A DNA stretch of 5,597 bases from Verrucomicrobiota bacterium (GTDB lineage Bacteria; Verrucomicrobiota; Verrucomicrobiia; Limisphaerales; JADLHS01). The first letter of the stretch is position 1, and every line of letters begins with the position of its first letter. The position numbers and the translations under genes were made by a program. The DNA is taken from the NCBI GenBank assembly GCA_004297495.1, contig SCTL01000955.1, positions 1 through 5,597 on the forward strand, written 5' to 3'. Positions 1-5,397 of the stretch are shown piece after piece. Below the pieces are notes generated by a model. The model did not search any database. It worked only from the letters and a program-made list of their open reading frames with translations, and had not been told where the DNA came from.

Positions 1-658
1 CAATCAGCGCGCCGACTTCGTCGTTGCCAAGCTTCTGCGCGCGGACGCCGTAATCCTTCTTCTCGGAAACAACGCGCGCAGTGTCCGCCAGCTTGAGCAC
101 GGGTTCGGAAATCACACGTTGCAATCGAGCCGAGACCAGCCAGGCGACGGCGACGGCCAGCAACAACAACATGACCGCGATCCCGACGAACTGGCGCAGC
201 TTGGTGTGGAGTTGATCCAGACTGGCGCGGAGAAAAATGGTGCCGGTTTGTTTGTGGCTCAACGGATCCAAGATGGGCCGGGCCAGTTCAAGCGCGCGGT
301 CGTAGCGATGGCCGATGCCGGGCGATTCGGCGGGCAGCGCCGAAGCCGTGAGCGACCCGGGAAATTGCGCCCAGAGTTTCCCCTCGCGATAAATCGCCGC
401 CGCGACGAGGCGCTGATCGCTGCCGAGATTGGCGAGCGTCTTCACGGCGTCGTCGGGCTGATTGAAGTCCACGGCGGCGGCGCAATTGCGGCCCGTGACA
501 TCGGCCAGCATGGTCAGTTCAGAAACCAGATTGCCACGAAACGTGATCGCCGCGAGCACCATCAAGGCGACGCACAACAGTGCCAGGCCGACGCCGCAGG
601 TGAGCATGGTGATCGCCGTCATCTTGCGCTTGATGGAGAGATTTTGGAAAAGATTCAT
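1..658 (-). CDS. CHASE8-HAMP membrane sensor, N-terminal part (3' end outside window)
   Basis: The visible 219 codons encode the input half of an inner-membrane signalling protein. Residues 1-14 are a basic cytoplasmic start (MNLFQNLSIKRKM). Residues 15-40 form a first membrane helix. Residues 41-155 form a periplasmic sensor of CHASE8 type, with the family-like stretches LADVTGRNCAAAVDF and DQRLVAAAIY. Residues 156-177 form a second helix (IAVMLLLLAVAVAWLV). From about 178 a HAMP linker begins, containing the P of 'SEPVLKLADTARVV' and the 'NDEVGALI' end. The ATG overlaps the stop of the upstream YfiR-like gene in an ATGA, which fixes the start and suggests translational coupling. In Pseudomonas and E. 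coli, YfiN (a CHASE8-HAMP-GGDEF diguanylate cyclase) is held inactive by YfiR, so pairing with YfiR is expected. Related proteins can instead end in a histidine kinase module. The output domain is beyond base 1 and is undecided. Architecture is clear; enzymatic class is not. Confidence 0.88.
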   Translation of the reverse strand, partial: MNLFQNLSIKRKMTAITMLTCGVGLALLCVALMVLAAITFRGNLVSELTMLADVTGRNCAAAVDFNQPDDAVKTLANLGSDQRLVAAAIYREGKLWAQFPGSLTASALPAESPGIGHRYDRALELARPILDPLSHKQTGTIFLRASLDQLHTKLRQFVGIAVMLLLLAVAVAWLVSARLQRVISEPVLKLADTARVVSEKKDYGVRAQKLGNDEVGALI

Positions 659-1221
659 GTGCGGAGAACATTGCGGGCGAGCTTCAGCAATTGCGCGTCG
701 AGTTTCAGATTCGCCTTCTGCGCGGCGGCGAGATTGACCTCGAACGCGACGCTCTGCGTGCCGGCGGTTTTCTTTTCCGTCACGAGATTGATCATGCCGC
801 TGGCTTGCAGGAAGCCGTCCGCCTCGGCGATGGTGAGCACGCTCGTATTTTCCAGCGCCTTCAGAATTTGCGCGAGGTTGTTCGTCTCGGACAAGGCGAT
901 GAACAAGAGCTGACAGCCGCTTACTTCTTCCAGCGTGGAAAAATATTTCACCTCCAGTTTGCGACCGCGCACGGTCTTGCCCTTGATGACTTCGAGGTCT
1001 TTTCCAAACGGGTCCTTGCCGAGAATGCCCAGCACGAACGGCGCGTCATCGCCGGCGAACGCGTCCTTCGGCCACTCGGTGTATTTGGCAAAGTTGAAAA
1101 GATAAAGCGCCTTGTGTTGATACGGCGAGAGCGGCGTCTGGGCCGACAGTTCCCACGCCAGCGCCACCGCCAAAGCGGCGGCGAGCAAATGGCCAAGGAA
1201 TTGTCGGCGAGCGATACGCAT
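655..1221 (-). CDS. YfiR-like periplasmic regulator (DUF4154 family)
   Basis: A 188-aa exported protein, a usual length for the YfiR/DUF4154 family. A signal peptide covers about residues 1-27, with probable cleavage after 'WELSA', so the mature protein starts QTPLSP. Family motifs follow in order: KALYLFNFAKYTEWP (about 37-51), FVLGILGKDPFG (62-73), GKTVRGRKLEVKYF (81-94), CQLLFIALSE (103-112), SVLTIAEADGF (127-137), GMINLV (142-147), VAFEVNLAAAQKANL (158-172) and LLKLARNV near the end. In Pseudomonas, YfiR is a periplasmic repressor of the membrane cyclase YfiN. Here the next gene is a CHASE8-HAMP sensor overlapping by 4 nt, so the same inhibitory or ligand-relay role is inferred. Unlike P. 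aeruginosa YfiR, which has two disulfides, it has one cysteine (C103). The signal peptide carries an RRQFLG motif resembling a Tat signal. No good Shine-Dalgarno is visible before the ATG, which lies 23 nt after the preceding stop. Confidence 0.9.
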   Translation of the reverse strand: MRIARRQFLGHLLAAALAVALAWELSAQTPLSPYQHKALYLFNFAKYTEWPKDAFAGDDAPFVLGILGKDPFGKDLEVIKGKTVRGRKLEVKYFSTLEEVSGCQLLFIALSETNNLAQILKALENTSVLTIAEADGFLQASGMINLVTEKKTAGTQSVAFEVNLAAAQKANLKLDAQLLKLARNVLRT

Positions 1222-1244
1222 GGCTCAGGGACTGAGATGAAAGC

Positions 1245-2894
1245 TCATTGCAAATAGGCCCGGTAGTAACGTTGGTCCACGTTGATGACCGCGGGGTCGA
1301 GCACGTCGAGCGTGCCGCTGCCGGGCACGTTCGTCGTGAGCCAACCGCTCCAGTGGGTCACGTCGGGCGAAATTTCAATGACGTAAGTGCCCGGCGTGCC
1401 GGTGATGCGTAGTCGGAAGCCGCTCGTGTTGTAACCCAGCGGCGTGAGCAGCACGGAGTTGTTGATCACAGTCAGCATAGCGATGGTGCTGGTGACGGAG
1501 CCGGAACTGTTGCTGACGACGACAGAGTACGGGCCAGCCTGGGAAGTTTGCGCGGAACTGCGGGTGAAGTTCGGCGAAGTCTGACCCGTAAGATTCGTGC
1601 CGTAGAAACGCCATTGGTAGGTCAGGTTGTTGTTGCCGGCGGCTTTCACGGAGAAGGTCACGTTGGACCCGACGTTCACCGTGCGGCTGAACGGATTCAC
1701 GGTAATGACCGGCGCTCCGCTGCCTTTCAACGCGAGGTTGTGATCGCCGTGTGAGGCAATCGCGATCATGTTCGTCGCGAGACCGGCGGGCACGTTCGTC
1801 TGCGAGTATGCGTTGTAACCCCAAGCCGTGATCACGCCGTCGCGGCGCAACGCGAGCGAATGATAACCGCCGCCCGCGATGGCCACGACGTTGTTCAAGC
1901 CAGCGGGCACGTTGGTCTGGTTGTAATTATTCCCGCCCCAGACTGTCACCGTGCCATCGCGCTTGAGCGCGAGACTGTGATTGCCGCCGCCGGCGATGGC
2001 GACGACGGAATTCAGCCAGACGGGCACGTTGGTCTGACCGTCGGAGTTTTGTCCCCACGCGATCACCGTGCCGTCGGCTTTCAACGCCAGACTGTGATAG
2101 CCGCCCGCCGCCACGGCCACGACGTCGCCCAAGCCGGCGGGCACATTGGTGTTGTCGTAGCTGTTGTCGCCCCACGCCGTCACGGTGCCGTCTTTCAGCA
2201 GCGCGAGCGCGTGCAAGTTTCCGCCGGCCACGCTCACGACGTTGCTCAAACCCGGCGGCGTATCCATCAACCCGTACGAAGCGTCGCCCCAGGCGGTCAC
2301 GGTGCCGTTGCTGTGCGTCGCCGTGGAATAAAATCCGCCCGCGGCGATGCCCGCCACGTTGCTCACGCTGCCGGGCACACTGGTTTCGCCAAAAATGTGA
2401 TCGCCCCACGCCAGCACCGTGCCGCCGGACTTCAAGGCGAGGCTGTGAAAACTTCCCGCGCTGATTGCCGTGATATTGCTGGTGCCGAGGGGCACGGTGG
2501 TTTCGTCCAAGCCGCCATAACCCCACGCGCCGGGAACGCCGGACGACACATTGACAGTCAGCAGCGCATTGGAACTGATTGCGTATCCGGCCGCGTTGGT
2601 CACGGCGACGGAATAATTGCCGGCCTGCCAGGCTTGGACGTTGACAATGGTGTAATTGGAACTGGTGGCGCCGGGAAGGTTCGCCCCGTTAAGACGCCAT
2701 TGATACGTGGCGTAGGTGGCACTGGAAACCGCGACGCTAAAGTTCACGGTCGCGCTTTGCAGGACAACCTGACTCGCCGGCTGGTTGGTGATGACCGGCG
2801 GACAACATTGCGCGTGGGAGCGCGCGCTGGCGGCGAGGAGCATTGCGCCGAGGAGGAGATTCTGAATTCCCACGGGAAGACTTCGGACATTCAT
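1245..2894 (-). CDS. Exported Ig-like / seven-blade RCC1 propeller protein
   Basis: A 549-aa protein from the ATG at 2894. Residues 1-28 form a signal peptide with probable cleavage at SHA|QCC. Residues 34-116 are an Ig-like domain (NQPASQVVLQSATVNFSV, YQWRLNGANL, AGNYSVAVTNAAG). Residues 121-392 contain seven RCC1-type repeats with tryptophans at 124, 163, 202, 241, 280, 319 and 358, exactly 39 residues apart (consensus DGTVTAWG..., TNVPAGL, VVAIAGGGYHSLAL). Residues 394-476 are a second Ig-like domain. Residues 479-549 are a C-terminal module ending DQRYYRAYLQ, a style common in secreted verrucomicrobial proteins. Seven blades would close one RCC1 beta-propeller, a binding scaffold without catalytic residues. 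It starts 11 nt after the receptor stop and precedes the YfiR gene by 23 nt, so it is probably co-transcribed with both. A TTG at 2909 would add five residues and overlap the receptor stop; the ATG gives a normal signal peptide. The ligand and final location (periplasm or surface) are unknown. No enzyme motif seen. Confidence 0.88.
   Translation of the reverse strand: MNVRSLPVGIQNLLLGAMLLAASARSHAQCCPPVITNQPASQVVLQSATVNFSVAVSSATYATYQWRLNGANLPGATSSNYTIVNVQAWQAGNYSVAVTNAAGYAISSNALLTVNVSSGVPGAWGYGGLDETTVPLGTSNITAISAGSFHSLALKSGGTVLAWGDHIFGETSVPGSVSNVAGIAAGGFYSTATHSNGTVTAWGDASYGLMDTPPGLSNVVSVAGGNLHALALLKDGTVTAWGDNSYDNTNVPAGLGDVVAVAAGGYHSLALKADGTVIAWGQNSDGQTNVPVWLNSVVAIAGGGNHSLALKRDGTVTVWGGNNYNQTNVPAGLNNVVAIAGGGYHSLALRRDGVITAWGYNAYSQTNVPAGLATNMIAIASHGDHNLALKGSGAPVITVNPFSRTVNVGSNVTFSVKAAGNNNLTYQWRFYGTNLTGQTSPNFTRSSAQTSQAGPYSVVVSNSSGSVTSTIAMLTVINNSVLLTPLGYNTSGFRLRITGTPGTYVIEISPDVTHWSGWLTTNVPGSGTLDVLDPAVINVDQRYYRAYLQ
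1722..2534 (-). repeat. Tandem 117-bp coding repeats (seven RCC1 blades)
   Basis: Seven in-frame tandem units of 117 bp (39 codons) encode the propeller. The period shows directly in the DNA: a 16-bp motif cgggcacgttggtctg on the plus strand occurs at 1904 and 2021, with diverged copies at 1787 and 2138, all exactly 117 bp apart. Central and C-terminal blades are closest to each other. The first three blades (ETTVP, ETSVP, MDTPP variants) are more diverged. There are no indels between units, which suggests selection to keep a closed seven-blade ring. Confidence 0.9.
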
Positions 2895-2905
2895 ACGGCG
2901 GTCTT

Positions 2906-4939
2906 TCAAAAACGCCAGGTCAGTTTCCCGCGAAACGCGCGGCCATCCTGCTCGATGACATCTTGCAGGTGCAGCGGCGTCGCGGGGTCGGCATAACGGC
3001 GGTCCAGCAAGTTATACACTCCCGCCGAGAATTCCAGTCCCTTGACCAGGTTCTGCGAAAACAACGTCAGGTTCACGATGCCGTAGGCCGCCGCCTGCGT
3101 CCCTTTATCCGTCTCCCGCGCGCTCGCGAACAAAACTTCCGCGCCAGCGAAAATCTTTTCCTTCATCAACGGCGCGCTCAGGATGAACTTGCCCAGATGC
3201 CTCGGCGAATCCGTCAACACTTGATGCGTCGTGGTGTCCTGCGTTTCTTGATACGAATAACTCAGCCGCCCGCGCACGCCGCTGTTCCAGAATCCTTCCA
3301 GCGAAATTTCCACGCCCTTCGCCTCGGCGTTGTTCAGGTTCTGATAGTAACCGCCCAGCGGCGTGATGAGATCGTCAATCTGGTTGTAGTAACCCGACAC
3401 CGACGAGCGCAGGTGATCGCCGATGCCCTGCTCATAAACCAGTTCGTAAGTCGTGATCGTTTCCGGCGTCGGCGGCGGCGGAGCGTTCGGATCAGGGTTG
3501 CGCCGCAGTTCAAAAAAGTTCGGCGCGCGAAACGCCGTGCCGTAGATCGCCTTGAACACGGTCTGGCCGACCGGATTGTAAATCAACGCGAGCCGCGGAT
3601 TGAAGGCGGCGTCAAAGTCGCCGTATTGATCGAACCGCGCGCCGGCGTTGAAGTGCAGGTTCGTCAGCACCGCAAAATCTCCCGCCACATAGATGCCGTA
3701 GTTCTGCCGGTTCGTGACCGTCGAGAAGCCGTTGGGTGAATACTGCTCCGATTGCCGGAAGTCATCGCGATATTCGCCGCCGAATGTCAGCGTGTGCCGG
3801 TCGAACAATCGTTTCGTCAACTGCACTTCCGTGCCCCACCACTCCGCCGCCTGCACGTCCTCGTAGAGCGTGCCCGCGAACGGATAATGCCCGACGAAAT
3901 CATGCCGGTCGTAATAAACCTGGGCGTTGACAACGGCATCGCCAGAAAAATCGTGCGCGTATTTCAGCGTCACGTAACTGCGCTCGTCGCGCGTGCGCAG
4001 GCGCGGGTCGTTGAAACCAAACTGCATGACCGTCTGCGCCGTCGGATTCACTTTCTCCCGCGTGTTAAACGCGCCTTCCAATGTGAAATCCGCGTACTTC
4101 ACACTGCCGAACGCGCTCTTGGACTTGTCTGCGTCCGCGTTTTCCGCAATGCCACCATTGATGGCCGTGAACTCCTTGTAAAAAAGTTCGTCGTGCCCTT
4201 CGCTGTCGTAGATCGAACCGGAGAGCAGCACTTCCAGTCCGTTGGTGAATCGTTGTCCCCACGTGACGCGGCCCTTGAACGTGTCGCGACTCGCCGCTTC
4301 ACCGGAAACTTCCGCGCCCAAGCCCGGCAGATCGCGCCCGTTGCGCGTGATGACGTTGATGACGCCGAAGAACGCGTTGTTGCCGTAAAGACTCGAGCCC
4401 GGCCCGCGAATGATTTCCACGCGATCAATCAAGTCCGGATCGAGAATGAATTCCGTGCCGATGGCCGCGCCGTCGGAGAGACTGTTGTTGACGCGATGCC
4501 CGTTGACCAGCAGCAGCACGCGACTGTTGAAATCGCCACGATTGAACCCGCGCACGCCGAGGAAAGTGTAGTTGCGATCATAGGTCGTGTAGAGTCCCGG
4601 CGCGCTGGCGAGAATTTCCGCGAGCGTGCGATAGCCGTTCTTCTTCACTTCCTCCTGCGTGATGATCGTGACTGACGACGGCGCTTCCGTGGTCTTCTGT
4701 TTGTATTTCGACGCGCCTTCGACAATGGGAATTTCCATCTTCACCAAGTCTTCCAAACTCAACTCGGTCGGGTCTGCCGTCGTCGCCGCCGTTGCCCCGA
4801 CCGCCGGTTGGGTTTGGCAAGCCAGCGCGAGCGCCACTCCGAAAAGCAAAACGCCTGGCAGTTGGGAATTCCAGAGGGTACATGCCGGCAACAGAATTGT
4901 CCGGCGACGATTGGGTAGGCGCGGGGTTGTGCGTTTCAC
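2906..4939 (-). CDS. TonB-dependent outer-membrane receptor
   Basis: A 677-aa receptor, a normal length for the class. The start is a GTG; an in-frame stop four codons upstream rules out a longer form, and no good Shine-Dalgarno is seen. An arginine-rich n-region (1-13) and hydrophobic core (about 27-41) form the signal peptide, with probable cleavage after AVGA (49). 'MEIPIVEGA' (68-76) is a possible TonB box. The plug domain spans about 82-200: APSSVTIITQEEVKKNGY, LAEILASAPGLY, FLGVRGFNRGDFNSRVLLL, NGHRVNN, DRVEIIRGPGSSLYGNN and FFGVINVITRNG. The 22-strand-type barrel fills the rest, with 'LLDRRYADP' near the end and the usual terminal aromatic residue (KLTWRF). It binds and imports a ligand using TonB-ExbBD energy. 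The plug style resembles BtuB/FepA-like (COG4771/COG4206) receptors found beside YfiR and CHASE8 sensors. The substrate cannot be predicted. The downstream propeller gene starts 11 nt after its stop. Confidence 0.93.
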   Translation of the reverse strand: MKRTTPRLPNRRRTILLPACTLWNSQLPGVLLFGVALALACQTQPAVGATAATTADPTELSLEDLVKMEIPIVEGASKYKQKTTEAPSSVTIITQEEVKKNGYRTLAEILASAPGLYTTYDRNYTFLGVRGFNRGDFNSRVLLLVNGHRVNNSLSDGAAIGTEFILDPDLIDRVEIIRGPGSSLYGNNAFFGVINVITRNGRDLPGLGAEVSGEAASRDTFKGRVTWGQRFTNGLEVLLSGSIYDSEGHDELFYKEFTAINGGIAENADADKSKSAFGSVKYADFTLEGAFNTREKVNPTAQTVMQFGFNDPRLRTRDERSYVTLKYAHDFSGDAVVNAQVYYDRHDFVGHYPFAGTLYEDVQAAEWWGTEVQLTKRLFDRHTLTFGGEYRDDFRQSEQYSPNGFSTVTNRQNYGIYVAGDFAVLTNLHFNAGARFDQYGDFDAAFNPRLALIYNPVGQTVFKAIYGTAFRAPNFFELRRNPDPNAPPPPTPETITTYELVYEQGIGDHLRSSVSGYYNQIDDLITPLGGYYQNLNNAEAKGVEISLEGFWNSGVRGRLSYSYQETQDTTTHQVLTDSPRHLGKFILSAPLMKEKIFAGAEVLFASARETDKGTQAAAYGIVNLTLFSQNLVKGLEFSAGVYNLLDRRYADPATPLHLQDVIEQDGRAFRGKLTWRF

Positions 4940-4963
4940 CGCGACTATTCAGTGATGAAACGC
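4931..4963 (-). promoter_or_regulatory. Inverted repeat at the receptor start codon
   Basis: GCGTTTCA at 4931-4938 is an exact inverted match of TGAAACGC at 4956-4963, separated by 17 nt. In the minus-strand mRNA this would be an 8-bp hairpin whose 3' arm takes in the UG of the GTG start codon (4937-4939) and the next two codons. The hairpin lacks a following U-run, so it is not an intrinsic terminator. Possible roles are limiting receptor translation or binding a protein; both are inference. Confidence 0.4.
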
Positions 4964-5013
4964 GACCGGATTGCAAGCCGGCAGTCAACGGCTTTGCCGC
5001 AATTCTCGCCGCC

Positions 5014-5247
5014 TCAAACCAAGAACGCCAATGCCAGCGCAACGGCACCGCCCACTCCCAGCAACAGCCAGACATTCTGTTCAATCTCGCTCTCTCGGCC
5101 AACTGTCGCGCTCGCCAGGCTGGCAAGTGAAGCACCCGTCCGATGGCCGTTGCGCCGCGTCACACAGACGCGCGTGCTGCGCTCACTCGGAAGAAAGCAT
5201 TCCGCCGCGATTGGTTTCACCGTGACTGGCTGACGTTGCGTTTGCAT
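5014..5247 (-). CDS. Small single-pass membrane protein of unknown function
   Basis: A 77-aa protein that I do not recognise. The first 58 residues are polar and basic, with many Arg and Ser/Thr and two cysteines (C17, C28). They include 'CFLPSERSTRVCVTRRNG' and 'SLASLASATVGRESEIEQ'. Residues 59-77 (from NVWLLLGVGG to AFLV) form one hydrophobic helix that ends at the C-terminus, giving a tail-anchored shape. No N-terminal signal peptide is visible. The ATG has a clear AGGA Shine-Dalgarno 7 nt upstream (5255-5258). It is first after the divergent control region and ends 74 nt before the receptor GTG, so it probably heads the operon. A role in receptor assembly, energisation or regulation is possible, but nothing in the sequence shows it. 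A chance ORF is the alternative; the Shine-Dalgarno, position and tidy membrane helix argue against that. Confidence 0.62.
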   Translation of the reverse strand: MQTQRQPVTVKPIAAECFLPSERSTRVCVTRRNGHRTGASLASLASATVGRESEIEQNVWLLLGVGGAVALALAFLV

Positions 5248-5254
5248 GGTCGCA

Positions 5255-5258
5255 TCCT
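5255..5258 (-). promoter_or_regulatory. Shine-Dalgarno AGGA of the 77-aa gene
   Basis: AGGA on the minus strand, 7 nt upstream of the ATG at 5247. It is the clearest ribosome-binding site in the window and supports this ATG as a true start. Confidence 0.6.
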
Positions 5259-5266
5259 AAATCCGA

Positions 5267-5340
5267 AAACTGTTCTGGATAGGTGCAGTTGATTTGAAAT
5301 AGGAACGACACAGTTGCGTCGCGCGCCCAAACTGTACTGG
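5267..5340. promoter_or_regulatory. Probable MocR operator: paired AAACTGT(T/A)CTGG direct repeats
   Basis: AAACTGTTCTGG (5267-5278) and AAACTGTACTGG (5329-5340) match at 11 of 12 bases in the same orientation. They are offset by 62 bp, close to six helical turns, so both lie on the same face of the DNA. They sit in the only divergent intergenic region, next to a MocR-type regulator gene. GabR and other MocR proteins are known to bind spaced direct repeats in the intergenic region beside their own gene. The right copy overlaps the proposed -35 of the regulator gene. The left copy lies 20 bp before the start of the 77-aa gene. Binding by this regulator is inference. Confidence 0.6.
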
Positions 5341-5366
5341 CCGGTTTCGAGCGCAGGTGTTACTAT
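5338..5366 (+). promoter_or_regulatory. Candidate promoter of the MocR-type gene
   Basis: A -10-like TACTAT lies at 5361-5366 and is preceded by TG plus one base (5358-5360), an extended -10 arrangement. The -35 at 17-bp spacing (TGGCCG, 5338-5343) is poor and partly covered by the right operator copy. Transcription would begin near 5373, giving a leader of about 25 nt before the ATG. No equally convincing promoter could be assigned to the minus-strand operon between 5248 and 5397. Confidence 0.35.
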
Positions 5367-5397
5367 GCACCCGTCGAACCCGGCGTATGCTCAGACC

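Noticed and set aside
119..913. 264-aa plus-strand open frame antisense to the sensor and YfiR genes
   Set aside because: It lies opposite two genes with clear family motifs, has low-complexity Arg/Gln/Ala-rich composition typical of antisense frames in high-GC DNA, and shows no domain.
2892..2909. TTG start at 2909 for the propeller protein, overlapping the receptor stop
   Set aside because: The ATG at 2894 gives a standard signal peptide and a normal 11-nt gap. The TTG form only adds five residues. It remains possible but is less likely.
1860..2996. 378-aa plus-strand open frame opposite the propeller gene
   Set aside because: Its apparent repeats (GHVGLVV, HDVVQA) are the antisense reflection of the 117-bp RCC1 repeats. 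No start signal or independent domain is seen.
2843..4675. Plus-strand open frames of 298 and 307 aa opposite the receptor
   Set aside because: Arg-rich antisense shadows of a well-conserved TonB receptor; no recognisable domain or ribosome-binding site.
4810..4830. Lipobox-like ALAC in the receptor signal peptide (C41)
   Set aside because: TonB receptors are not normally lipoproteins, and an ordinary cleavage site (AVGA, residue 49) follows. The -3 position is Ala rather than Leu/Val/Ile.
4931..4963. Intrinsic terminator between the 77-aa gene and the receptor
   Set aside because: The inverted repeat is not GC-rich enough, has a 17-nt loop and is not followed by a T-run, so it is a poor terminator candidate.
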